From Microplitis mediator (lineage: Eukaryota > Arthropoda > Insecta > Hymenoptera > Braconidae): DNA of 64,000 nucleotides. Below the pieces are notes generated by a model. That model was not told where the DNA came from. It did no database searches and was given only the letters and a program-made list of their open reading frames with translations. Shown here one piece after another: positions 35,469-49,500 of this stretch. Numbering within the stretch: position 1 is the first letter of the stretch; each line of letters starts with the position of its first letter. The position numbers and the translations under genes were made by a program. The stretch lies in the NCBI RefSeq assembly GCF_029852145.1, contig NC_079975.1:26665364-26729363 (forward strand). Direction: 5' to 3'.

Positions 35469-36540
35469 TGTATACACATGTCTGATCATATATGAGTATG
35501 AAAATTCAGCTAACCTGGGACAAAATATTCAGATATAATCATATATTTATTTGAATGTGATCACATCCAAATATATATGATCATATCTAATATCATATAT
35601 GGGCCCATGTATGATCAGGTGCTGTCTTTATGAGTCTGATATCATATATTAGTGTCCATATATAATCAGGTAAGGCAATTGTTCGTATATGATTATATAT
35701 GACTGACCACATATGGTATTATATGATCGGATACGGTCATTGTTCATCTGATATCATATATGTGGCCATGTATGATCAGATGCTGTCTTTGTTAGACTGA
35801 TATCATATATAAGTGAAGATATATGATCAGATAAAGCAACTTTTCGTATCCGATTATATTTGACTGACTATATATGGTCATATATGATCGAATACGGTCA
35901 TTGTTCGTCTGATATTATATATTAGTGTTCATATATGATCAGGTAAGGCAATTGTTTGTATCTGATTATATATGACTGATAAGTTATCAGTCATATATAT
36001 GTTATCAGTGATAACATATGGTCATATATGATCGGATACGGTCATTGTTCATCTGATATCATATACGTGGCCACATATCAGATGCTGTCTTTGTTAGTCT
36101 GATATTATATGTTAGTGTTCATATATGATCAGGTAAGGCAATTGTTTGTATCTGATTATATATGACTGATCACATATGGTCATATATGATCGAATACGGT
36201 CATTGTTAGTCTGATATCATATATTAATGTTCATATATGATTAGGTAAGTCAATTGTTTGTATCTGATTATATATGACTGATCACATATGGTCATATATG
36301 ATCGAATACGGTCATTGTTAGTCTGATATCATATATTAATGTTCACATATGATTAGGTAAGTCAATTGTTTGTATCTGATTATATATGACTGATCACATA
36401 TGGTCATATATGATCAGATAGAGTTACTGTTCGTCATTAATCGTATATAAGTGCTCATATATTGTCATATATGATCAGATAAAGTCATTGTTTGTATCTG
36501 ATCAGATTAACATATCCATATATGATCATATCTGATCATT
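35469..36540. repeat. GATCATATATGATC palindromic satellite-like array
   Basis: About 1.1 kb of irregular repeats of ATATGATCATAT-like palindromes separated by linkers such as ACGGTCATTGTT (35732, 35894, 36038, 36196, 36308). Spacing is 110-160 bp, with one adjacent pair 112 bp apart and nearly identical. A small relative occurs near 1505-1595. Confidence 0.85.
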
Positions 36541-37418
36541 TTCAGTAAAAAAATGAAATAAATCAATAAAAAAGTATTCATATCTTTAAATAATTAATTA
36601 ATTATCAATGAAAAATTAATTTTGAATAATTAATGATGCTCAATTAATTATTATTAATGATAATAAATGTAGACTTCAGTATGAAATTAAGTAACAAATC
36701 GGCAAAAGTGACTTTAATTAAATAAATTAATCACTTGGACGTATATAATTATAAATTATTAAATTTAATTAATTAATATTATATCTGATGTTACTTGAGT
36801 AAGTACTCAAGGTAATAACTTAATTAAATTACTTTAGTCTTTAAATAACAATAGGTCCAATTTACCCAATGGAAGGGTTTAAAACTAAAGGTAGTCGTAA
36901 TTAAATTACCAAATAAATTAAAAACACGAGTCATGTCTTAATATTATTTCTTTATTAACTACATTTACATTTATAATTAATTAGTAATTACAATTACATA
37001 CACTTTAAATAATTTAATATATAAAATATATAATAACAATAATAATAATTATAATTATATTTATTATAATAGTAATTAAAATTTTATAGCGACTTTACAT
37101 AATTATTTAAGTATGCGTACAAAAATTGTTACAATAAACAATTTTATAGCCTCGCTAAAAAAAAAGTCTCAATTATTTCCTCCATATATTTTATAAAAAT
37201 TTTATTTATCTTCATATATTTTTTTTATCTTTATTATGTATAATTTTTTTTTATTTTTAAATGAACTCGAGTTCATTAAAATTGCAATTGACAATTATTC
37301 TGGAAAATATTTCACATTTATTTCCACCCCAGTTGTTTATTTTATTTCTTTTAATAGCCGATGGTCATGCGTGATAATTAAATATAAATATATATATATA
37401 TATTTATAATTAATGCAA
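36541..37418. other. AT-rich 3' flank of the TMEM72-like gene
   Basis: Very AT-rich, no coding signal. On the minus strand it is the presumed 3' UTR and termination region; several AATAAA-type words occur (for example complement TTTATT near 36952), so the cleavage site cannot be chosen. Confidence 0.35.
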
Positions 37419-37421
37419 CTA

Positions 37422-37505
37422 GGACAAGGTGGCAATTTGACAAGTCCTTTGTTCAGGTTCACTGTCTTCGTCAGTTTCGCTAGCCCACGAGGGCTGTCTT
37501 TCGTG
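37422..37505 (-). other. Open frame directly after the TGA stop of the TMEM72-like gene
   Basis: The frame of the last exon continues for 28 codons beyond the TGA, to a TAG at 37419..37421. The extension is acidic (SWASETDEDSEPEQR) and the stop is followed by C, a leaky context. It could be a readthrough tail or simply 3' UTR. Confidence 0.3.
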
Positions 37506-40500
37506 TCATATTTCCCCGTCACTATCTCCTACTCGCCCCATTGCTCCTCCGACTCCATCGTCTAATACTTCTGTGACCTTTTATAAGAAAAAAAAAACAA
37601 TAATTTAATATTTCATATCAATATGAATTATATTTGAAAAATATTTATCAAAATTTATTTTCATCCCAGAAAATTACTCTAAAGTAATTAGTTCAATTTA
37701 AATCTTATAAATAATTTCCTTTTAATTTTTCATCTCCTCAGTAATTCAGCGCAATTTTAATCGACTGAAATAATTAACATTTTCTCTGGAGTTTAATAAA
37801 TTATAATTTTCGTAATTGAATATTTTTTACGGAGATTTAAAGATTTTTTGAATGAAAATTCTTCTGAGTTTGAATGACGTCCGTTTGAATTTTCACGAAA
37901 ATTACTCTCTTACAATGAATCAGTGAGAAGTACTTCAATCAGTGAATATTCACTGCACAAATAGTCCCAAATAGGGGAGGGTGGGGCAGAGCGGCCCCCC
38001 TAAAATTTTGATCAAAAAAAAATTTTTTTTTTACGACTAATTACTATAAATCCGATATGTTGCGCATTTTTACCCCTACGCATGACATTTGGGGCAAAAT
38101 GGACAAGCCCAAAATTTCGAAAAAGTGATTTTTTCATATTTTTATCGTCAAATTAAAGAAAAATTATTATAATTCCACATTTCTAGCCCTACGCATACCT
38201 GGGGCAAAATGGACCAGCCGAAACTTCCGAAAAAATTATTTTTTCATATTTTTCGGCAGTTTCTTTATGTAAGAGGCAAATTTGGTCATTAGAAATTTAT
38301 AAAAATAAAATTTTTTTTTTAGTTGATAAATTTTTGAAATAAAGTAAAACTATAGAATTGTTTTTTTTTTTTTTATTAAATAACAATTAGTAATTAAGGT
38401 AATCGAGGGTGAACGATTTGTTACACCTTAAAAAATTTTTTTCGAGTAATATAAAACCAAAAATAGTTGTTAAGAAAAAGAAATACATTCTTAATGATGA
38501 AAACAATTTAAAAAAAAAAAAAAAACGAAAAAAAAAAATTTTTTATCATTTTTTGGAAGGGGGCCGCTCTGCCCCACAAAAAAAATTTTTTTTTTTTCAG
38601 AATTTTGGCAAAATGTCCATAAATTTTTTCGAAATAGGACAAAAGTAAAGTGATCTTATGGTTGAAAGCCACAAAAAGTAATAATTGGCTTAGGGGGGCC
38701 GCTCTGCCCCACCCTCCCCTATATCACTAATTGATCAGTAATATACTTGGGACTGATTCGCAGTGAATATTCACTGATTTGTAGGTTTTTTCACTGATTC
38801 ATTTTAAGAGAGGAGTAGCGAAGCTCCGTATGAGAGAATTAAACCTCAGTAAATTAAAATTTCATGAATATCTAATTAAAAAAATCATTAGAAATTAATC
38901 CAGCTCCACTAACTCCAAGTCGATTATCAATTGAAAATGAATAATGACGATAATAATGATAACTTACTAAAACTTCTTCGAATCGATCGTAAATTTCAGG
39001 TCTGGCATTCAATAATCTCTCGCCCAATGAATCATTACTAGGCCGATTAGGTTTACGCTGGCTCAATAAGCTCGAAATTATGTGTAATAACGACAACCCA
39101 GCTAGAAGCCCAGCTGAAAAAAAAATATCCAAGTAAATACCCTAGCAAATAGCGAGTTAATTTTATTTTAACTATAAACCAGGGGGTTGTTTTTTATGAA
39201 CTGTAGCAAAACTCCATCTGGGAGCCGGAAATTAAAAATATTTATAAATTTTTCATTTTTTCCAAGCTAGTTAAGTTAATGTAGTTAATTTTCATTTAAA
39301 TAGCCGTTCTGTTTTATTATTAAACGTCTTTTCTCGGCAGTAAATCTCATAAAGTGGGAAATTAATGTGCGCGGGTGAAGATTAAGAACTACCGGTGTGC
39401 AGAAGAGTAGACGAGAGAGGGATGAGAAAGTGGATAAAAGAGGATGGCTGGGGTGGGGGTGGGGAGAACAGAGAAAATGTAATGAAACAGGATGTGGATA
39501 AACAACGACTGAGCTTTTTAGTCTTTGGTTACTCTTACCAGCGACAAAAGAGAGCCACAAGTTGTGGGGTTTCCATGCCAAAATACTCGACAGCGGAAGG
39601 TAAAACAAAGCTCGTCTCCAGCCTTTCGTTATTGTCAAAACGTAGGACCAACAACGCGAACAATAAGCCTCTTCATTCCTGAAAATCATTATTATTATTA
39701 GTCTAGTTAACTTTATTACATTTACGCGCTTTTTTTGGGCGCGAAAAAATAATGAAACTGAATTGAAGCCGACGTCTAATGATTTTTGATTTTTTTTAGA
39801 AACGATAAATTATGAAAAAAAAATATTTTGAAAAATCGCACCTATAGTTCTTTTAATTCTCTACATGTGCATTTTTTCAGATTTTCATTTTTATATTTTT
39901 TTGTAATTAATAAGGAGAAAAACCAAAAATTTTATATTTTTTATGATACTGAAGTTAGCCGACGTCTAAAAATTTTTGGATATTTTTCAAAGCAATAAAT
40001 TATTTAAAAAAAATATATGAAATAAGTGCACGTATGGTTTTTTTAATTCTCTACATGTGCATTTTTTTAGTTTATTTTTTTTTGTCACTAATTTCGTACA
40101 AAAAAAAAATCTGAAAATTTTTGATTGTCTGTTAACTTCAGGATCATCGAAAAAATTTACTCTGTGTCAAAAATCACAAAATGCTGTAAAAAAATTTAAT
40201 TTTTTTTTAATTTGTAGATTTTGATTTTTGAAAAAAAAATTTTACATGCAGTAGTTTGAATTTTTAACATAAATTTAAATATGATAGACTGCGCGATCAA
40301 ACTTTTCAGTCAAGTTCTAGAGATTTATGAGTTTTGTAGGATAATTTATAGACGGTATAAATTTTAAAAATAAAAATAATGCTTTTCAAAAAAAATTAAT
40401 GGGAGAAAATAATCACTTTTTATTATTATTTTTGAAAAAAATTTTTTGGTCAACTATAAATCAGAGTTCAAACTAAAATAACTTGTTAATTATTGAGACT

Positions 40501-43500
40501 CCGAAAAAAATCAATGAATACTTTTTTATAGGAAATTTAATCCTCTACTCAAAGTTCCCAGCCCATGAAAATTCCAAAAATCTAATTCCCTCAATATTAT
40601 TTTGGCTCAAAAATGAATTTCCGGCTAAACTATCAAAAATATGACATTTTCATCCCTTTACATTTTTATAGGAAATTGAATTGTCTACAAAAAAGTATTC
40701 GGTGACTTTGTCCGTAAATTCAATATTTTATGCGCAATTTCAATTTGAAGTCAAATATCAAAAATTTATTATTTTTATCCATTCAAAATTTTTCAAAATA
40801 ATTTGAATAATAGTCATAGAATTATTATTATCATTACTATCATTATTAAGATTAGATAAAAAAAAATATATAGTCGGTTAATACTTTTCTTGCGATAAAA
40901 AAATAAAAATGATAAATTTGAAATATTTTTCCAAAGGTCATAAAATTTTTTAGCATTTAAAAGTAATGTGACATGCAGTGCACGTACCTAAAACATATCT
41001 GTACGAAGAGCGTGATAGCCCAAGTAATCTCGAGGAAGAAAATCATAGCAGACGCGACTCTGAAAATAAATAACGTACGATATGTAAGACAAATCTACCA
41101 AGACGACTGCAGTGCACTGGAAAATATACATTTATATACGCGATAATCTCATTACGTTCTCTTACAATATATAGTATATATTTACTATATATATTTTTGA
41201 ACAACATATCACCGAACATTTCGATAAAATGATCCAGTTATCAAATAAAAATTTTTGCGTCTAACAACAGACTTTTTTTTCTGACGTGCATTTGAAATTC
41301 CCGCGCCGTTAAAAATTTAAAAAAAATTAATGATGCATTTATTCAAAAAAAAAAACTTTATTGTCTGGATAATTGAATAAACTGGATGTGGATAGTGCAT
41401 GAATCGATTTACAAGTGCATGTTGAATTATCCTCACGTAACGTAATAACCCATGATGTGTCGATGATAAGCCACATCTGCGCCAACTCCGCATACAACTG
41501 TAATACAAACAAGTATACAATCAAATGGTATTATTTACTCATCACATTCAAATTATATTATTCAATAACTATGATAATTTAAAGCTTATTCATCATAAAT
41601 TTAAATAAGAATAACTGGCAATTAGGTCACCACTAAACTCACTGAGTGGAAAAAATTTTATTCTTCTATATTATTTTAGGCGATATTTTTTTCGTGATAA
41701 AAATTTTTACGTGCTGGTATTTCGAACCTAACAAACAATGGGTTGGTATTTTTTATTAAAATTTAAATGCGAATGATGAAGTAGTCAAATGAGACCGCTC
41801 AGGGTTGAAATTTATGATTTTTCCGGCAGCGAAACTCGAAAAATTTGAATTTTGCTTAATAATCTGAATTAATGCAATTTTGAATTTTTGAAATTTTTAA
41901 AGTGCAGAATTTTTTTTCAACGATACTGGATTTATTTTTTGAATTTTTTATCTTTAACTTCACGCCATGGAAATTTAAAATTTTCAAAAAAAGGGAAGTC
42001 GTTGGTTTCGATCTGATTTTTGAAAAGAGTTTTTATCAGATCTGGTCTTTTTGAGGTCCTAGGAACTATTCTGACTAATTTCAAGATAATATCCGAGTGT
42101 GTGTGTGTCTGAGTTCGAAAATAGTGGGAAATTTTGGGGTCGGCCCAAATAATAATGATAATTTTGAAATTATATTTTATGCACATAATTATGATTATTA
42201 AAATTTAAATGCGAATGATGAAGTAGTCAAATGAGACTTCTCAGGGTTAAAATTTATGATTTTTCCGTCGGCGAAACTCGAAAAATTTGAATTTTGCTTA
42301 ATAATCTGAATTAATGCAATTTTGAATTTTTGAAATTTTTAAAATGCAGAATTTTTTTTAAACGATACTGGATTTATTTTTTGAATTTTTTATCTTTAAC
42401 TTCACGCCATAAAAATTTTAAATTTTCAAAAAAAAGGAAGTTGTTGGCTTCGATCTGATTTTTGAAAAGAGTTTTTATCATATCTCGTCTTTTTGGGGTC
42501 CTAGGAACTATTCTGACTAATTTCAAGATAATGTCCAAGTGTGTGTGTGTCTGAGCTCGAAACAGCGGGAAATTTTGGGGTCGGCCCAAATAATAATGAT
42601 AATTTTGAAATTATATTTCATGCACATAATTATGATTATTAAAAAATTCTTTGAAATGGATTTTTTGAATAATGCATTAGGTATTTTTTCAAACATATAT
42701 ACATATATATATACGTTTGCATTAAGATTGAATTGGGTTAGTATTCCCGGTGGAAAAATATATACGTAACAATCTTTTTAAAATAAAATAAAGATTGGAT
42801 AAATTTTATTTTCAATTTTAAAATAAATACCCAATGAATTTTTATCAAAAAAAAAAATCTGTTTCTTTATTTATTAATAAGGCGCATCCGTAGTTCCTTC
42901 GTTCAAATTAAATAAATCGCGCAATTTTCCTTTTTTCCGAAGCTGAAATCTCTCGACATAAAAAATGAGTTTTTCATTTCTTTTATAGTAAATCATTTTA
43001 AAATACCGCTTTCAGTGACCAAAAAAATCATAAACAACTCGAGCATTTCCACAAATACCATTTGGTCCCAAGTTCAATTGGATCTAAATCAAATGGTCTT
43101 AAGAATGACAGCGAGGAAATTATAAAATCGTTTTTCATGCTCATTGTCAGCATTATTATCAACCGAATGATTTATCATTTCAAAAACATGTCGGCTTTCA
43201 AATAGAGTGAACTCGGTAGTATTTGAATATTCATTTGAATCTTATAAGAAAAAATCTCTAATTAAACTCTCAGACATTCTTGTTGAAAAAAATTGAAGTT
43301 GAATTTGAATATTTTGAATAAATTAAATAATTATCAAAATTCGTCTACAAAAACTATGACCGGAAAACCAAAAAAACTCTAATTGTAAACGTCTGTGCAG
43401 ACTCGGTACCTCAGCAGACAAATATTGTTACAACTCCCGTAAAATTAATATTTTCGTAAGAAAATTCTACTGAATACCGACCTTTGGATAGAAATAAATA

Positions 43501-46500
43501 ATTCAAATTTTAAATTTTCGAAATAAATCGAAATTTGGTTAATTATAAAAATGACTGTGATTTTTTTTTAATATTTTAAATCGGTTTCATTACACGGAAA
43601 AAAATTATGGCAGCGGTTCCCATAATTTTGTGAAATTTTTTCCTATACCATCATAGAAATTACGACCATAAATTATGGGAGCGGTTCCTATAATTATAGG
43701 AATGTTTCCCATAATTATAGGAATAGTTCCTATAATTATGGGAATGATACCCATAACACTATAGAAATGGTTCCTATAATTATAGGAATGGTTCCTATAA
43801 TTATAGGAATGGTTCCTATAATTATAGGAATGGTTCCTATAATTTATAGGAATACTTTCTATAATATTATGGGAATCATTCCTGTAATTTATGGGAACTA
43901 TTTCCGTAATATTATGGGAAAGATTCCCATAATGCAATTGGAATGGTTCGTATACCATTATGGGAATCATTCCCATAATATTATGGGAATAGTTCCCATA
44001 CTATTATAGGAACCATTCCTAAAATATTATGGTAATGGTTCCCATATTATCATGAAAAAATTAATTGAAACAAGTGTGGTAATCACTTCTACAATACACA
44101 GAAATATTATTAAACATAAAAACAAAAATTCAAACATTAAAAAAAAAAATCGTATTTGACAAAAAAACATTAAAATTTTTAACAAGAATTTTTTGTCAGC
44201 ACAAAACATTCAAGAAAATTCAAATTTTGGCAAATTTCTACACTATTGTGCAAAAAAAAAATTTTATGATATTATAGGGATGGTTCCCATAACATTATGG
44301 GAATAGTTCCCATAATATTATAGGAATAGTTCCTATACCAATATGGGAACCATTTTCATATCATTATGGGAACCATTCTCATAATGGTATGGGAACTATT
44401 CTCATACTATTATGGGGATGGTTCCCATATATTATGGGAACCATCCCTATAGTAGTATCGGTACTATTCCCATACCATTATGGGAACCATTCCCATAATG
44501 CATAGCAAAACTTCCCATAATTTTCTTTCCGTGTACGAGAGAAAAATTTCAAAAATAATTTTAACTTTACTGCTGACTTTTCATTATTGAAAACCAAAAT
44601 TTTGTTATTCTGCAATTAACTTTAGTGAACTGTGAGCAATTACTTTTGTTTACATTCGATTTGGTGAATCAATAGTCATTAAAAAATTATTTCTAATTAT
44701 AGACGCGAAAGAAATTCGAATGAAAAAAATTTCAATTAAATTATTTTACTTTAAATCGGAATTTTGTCAATCAGCGAATTGGAGTGAAAAGTCATCAAGA
44801 TCTTTTTTGTAGGCAATTTAATTTTCTGCAAAATAGTATTTGTACGTTTGTATCGTGGCTGTGATATTTGGGCGGCAATTACATTTTTTTTACGAAAATA
44901 AAACTTATTTTTTAAAATAATTTATTAAGGGTTTGGCCCAGAAAAATGTACGTGATATACTGACAGCGTCGAGTTATTAAATCTCTCAGACTTTTTAATG
45001 GAATGAAAAAAAAAAAAAAAATAGATAAAAGAACCTTTTGACTTTTCTTAAAATGAACGACACATGCTGCTGGCAATTTCGTGTGTACGGCGTTTTAAAT
45101 CGAATAAAAAACTCAATTTCATGTATATTGAAAAACGCTCGTATTACATTTACAGTAACAAGTTTAAAATAAACTTTTCATGAATATTATTTTACAACAT
45201 ACTTTTTTATTTTCACATTCATAAATTTCATTTTGTGTGAAATAGAGTCGATTTTTATTTTTAACATCCGTGCAATTAAACTTCAAATATTTTTCCTTAT
45301 TCAAAACACTGAGGAATATAATCAAATTATTACACAGAAAAAAATAATTTCTTGGCGCAAGAAATATTTTGTATTATGAATTGAAGAAAAAAATTTTTCT
45401 TGGCTCAAGAATTTTTTTCTCGCCTAAAAAATTTTTTTCTTGTTCCAAGAAAATTTTATCTTACCCCAAGAAAAGTTTTGTTTTCACTTTATAATACAAA
45501 AAATTTCTTGGGTCAAGTAAAAATTTTCTTAGAACAAGAAAAAATTTTTTACGCCAAGAAATCCTTTCTTTCTGTGTACAAAACAACTCGAGATTTTCCA
45601 TTGATTTTCTTAGACGGTGAGTCTAGTTTTCTATACACGCAGATAAATTTTTAGTAAAAATTACCCAAAAAGTTTGATACTATGCACTGAGAAAAAAAAA
45701 TACTTTTGTCAAGAACATTTACTTGATACAAGAACGTATATCCTTGATAATTTTCAAGAATATATAATTTTGTCTCAAGAATTCGTTGAATTGAAGGAAA
45801 TAATTTTTATTTAATTCAAGTAAAGCTATTCTTTTGTCTACTCATATTATGATATCAAATTCATATAATAACAAAAATAAATTTGATGCTCTTCTCTCAA
45901 AAAATTGATAATTAATAATAATAAAATAAATATTTTGAACATGTACCCGAAGATCAGAACGTTTTTCTCGCAACGAAATTGAAAATAATTTATGAAATTC
46001 GTGTCTAATGGCGAGTTAAAGAGTAGTTGGGTGACCTGTCATTTTCGGGTAACATGTGAAACATTTACGAAATCTAGATCCAGTAGATTTTTTACTTCTC
46101 ATTTCGTTTTTCTTATTTTCGTTATGCGAAAAACGTTCTGATCTTCAGGTACACTTTTGAACGGATTTCTTGGACCAAGAAATTCTTGTTTGGAAAATAG
46201 TATTTTTTTTCTCAATGTGCCCATTGTAAAATATACTACTCGATAGCCTTGAATGAAGTGCAATTTCTACTAACGACACATAGTAAAAATTTAGTTACTG
46301 ACACATGCCCTTACAGTAATAAACTTTATGGGTATTTTTTACTCTAAAATTCTCTGCGTGAAAATTTTCTATGGATTTTCTATGAATTTTCTTAGCCGGC
46401 GATCTTGGTCAAAACTACGGTCTCAATGAGTGAATTCCGACACATGAATGTACAGCGAAAAATAAATTTTTCTATTCACAAGTCAGCGCGTCCTAATTTT

Positions 46501-49500
46501 TTCAAGATTTTCTAAAAATTTCCTGATATTCTATGGATTTTCTTAAAAATTTTCATTCTCTGAAAATATATATACATATACAGTGAGTAAATTTTTCGTG
46601 GCCCAACTTGCCCCACTAATTAATTTCGCAATTTCTCTACGATTAGAATAAAACCGAGTAGATTTTATCCCCTCGTTTTTTTATTTTTCATCAAATTTAA
46701 TTCCACTTGAGTAAAAAAAAAAAGAGAAAATAGGAATTTCTATCGCCTTAATTTCAAACAGAAATGTTGAATTAAGTTATTCAATTCAAGTTAAGATATG
46801 CAAAAGCACTTCCACTGAATTATTTCGAGCTTTATATATAAACTTGGTTAAGTTTAAGTTTGCTTAGAAGTTATACATGATTTGAACAGTATTATGTATG
46901 AATATATATATACATTAGAGATGTATAGATGTATAGATGGATGTTATCTATAACGAAACTTAAAGTCGGTTCGTCTGAACTCACCGCAAGTTGTTCTTTT
47001 TCGGTTAAACAAATAAAATCCTTCAACCCACTCTTATAAAACTTTTCATACACGTAATTTTGTTTAAACATTGTTACTACACTTTAGTTTTATTTTATTT
47101 TGTTTAATCTTTTGTATGGACGTCAAAAGTAACATCCGGGAAATTCAATCCTGAGCTTTTATGTTCCGACTGAAAACTTTTTAAATTCAATTTTTTTAGT
47201 GTTTTTCAAATATTTCATGTGACACCTTTTTTATACAAAATATATATATATGTATTTTTGTATATATGAGGAATTCATTAGAGTTCAATGTACACGCGCA
47301 TCGCAAAAAAATTTTTCTCTGTCCCAGGTTTAATTTTTTTTTTTAAATTTACGTTTCATACCATAGGGAAATCATGTGAAAAATTAACAGGACATTCATA
47401 TTCACGTGTCGTCTGTTATCTGTATCAAAACTATTAGTCTGTAGAATTTTCGTTTTATTTATGGTTTTACTATAAATTTTATAAAACGTTAGAGAGAGAG
47501 TGGGAATTGTTAAACTTTTATTTTAAAATCGATAGTACCGAAAAAAAAACGTCATAAAATGAGTTGATGAAATCCTAGCCATCGTTGAATTTTATTTATT
47601 TTTTAACAACTTATCGATTAATTTTAATTAAACTTTTATTAATTAACCCCATTAATAATTAATTTTTTTATTATTAAAAACTATGGAGATCTATACACTG
47701 AGAAAAGAATTTATCAAATATTAATAAAATTTATCAATATTTGATAAACAGCTTACTTAGATTGTTCCCAAGTCGGTCATTATCAAATATTAATACAGTT
47801 TATTAAATATTAATAAACAGCTTATTAAAGATTAGTAAATGTGTTTATTAAATATTAATAATCAGTTTATCAATTATTGATCGGTGGTTTATCAAATATT
47901 AATAAATACAGACTGATCTATAGTTTACGTTTCTACATATCTTATATACTATCGTGATATGTAAGCAGTTTGTTTAGTTAATATAGGTTAGGTCGAATTT
48001 AGCAACCCTCGCGGTTTTGGAAATACCTAAATAATACCGGAATTATACGGTATAAATACTGCATAAATATGGTATTATTCAAGTTATTTTGGCCAGTTTT
48101 TTTGCCGCATTACTACCAAAAATTTACGAAAAAAATTCACAATATTTACGGTAATGAAACAGAAAAAATACGGTATTTTAACAGCATTAAAACCGTAATT
48201 ATACAGCATATTTTCGGCATTTTTGCAGCATCAAACCGTTCTACCCGGAACAAAAATTATATATAATTATATAAAATTTTATTCAATTATATATAATTAT
48301 ATATAACATTATAAAGTTATATGTACAATAACTGTCATGAAAAAAAAAAAAAAAAAACCCGCCAACTCGTGGCATACAAGCAAACTTAAGAAAATTGAAA
48401 ACCTCAATTTTCCCGGATTCTTATTTTCACTTACATTCTTTTGTTTCAATAAGAAATGTGTGAACTAATAGAATAAAATATAAAATTTTACACTTTGCAC
48501 ATTTTCGATGATTTTAACCGCAGAAGCAAATATAAAATAAAACCAAATTTTTTACAATTTTTCATTATATCAGGATAAATCTGGCAAAATCGCAGGATAT
48601 CTACGGTATAATTACCAAAAAAATACGATTTTATTATTATAAAATTATTGCATTATTGCGGTATTTATATAACATTTTTTCGGTAAAAGTTCGGCATTTT
48701 TATAGTTTTTTTACGGCATTTTTTTGGTAAAAGTTCGGCATTTTCATAGTAATTTTACTATAATAATCTGGTAACTCTACAGTATAAGTACAGGAAAAAA
48801 ACTGGCCAATATAACCATATTATTACCAAATTATTACGGTAAATTTACGGCATGTGTATAAATGCCGAAAATTTACGGCATTTTTACGACATTCGCAAAA
48901 CCGCGAGGGAAGCCCCCACTTTTTTAATCATTTTTCTATAACACTTTATTTTATTTTTTTTTTTATTATTTCAACAAGCATAAAAACAATTTGTTAGTTG
49001 TAACGCATGTATAAGGCAATATATTAGGTTAGAGGGTACAATGCCACCACACTCATTAATACTATATACAAATCTCACATATCAATAGTTGATAAAAGTT
49101 TATTAAATATTAATAAATTTCTACTAAATATTGATCAGCGACCTATCAAACGTTAATATCAATTTATTAATATTTAGTCGATGGAAAGATCGATATTTGA
49201 TATGTGTAGGATAGTATTTAATAAATACAGTTGAATTTTTGATAAATCAATTTATCAAATATTAGTAAATTTTTCTCTCAGTGTAGACCATGAGAAAACG
49301 TAAATTACTAAATTTGAATTTTATTTCTTGATGAATTTCGAAGTTTAATAAAAAATTTCAAAATTTTTCTTCTCATCTTAATCTTTAAAATTGAAATAAT
49401 TAATTGAAATAAATTAAAATTATAATTCAACAATTTTGTTATAACGTTCAGCTCTTTAATGTCCAATAGAATTTCCGTAATGAGATTTAATCTTTTGATG

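Noticed and set aside
35469..36540. CRISPR-like array of regularly spaced palindromes
   Set aside because: Spacing is irregular, linkers are repeated rather than unique, and the context is a eukaryotic genome with introns.
39285..39538. Single 134-codon minus-strand gene at 39285..39689
   Set aside because: Only 39539..39678 fits as an exon, with a good acceptor and GTAAGAG donor; the rest continues into an intron.
43605..44009. Open frames of more than 80 codons on both strands with repeated IIIG/IIPI peptides
   Set aside because: They are read from tandem palindromes in both directions, a consequence of the repeat.
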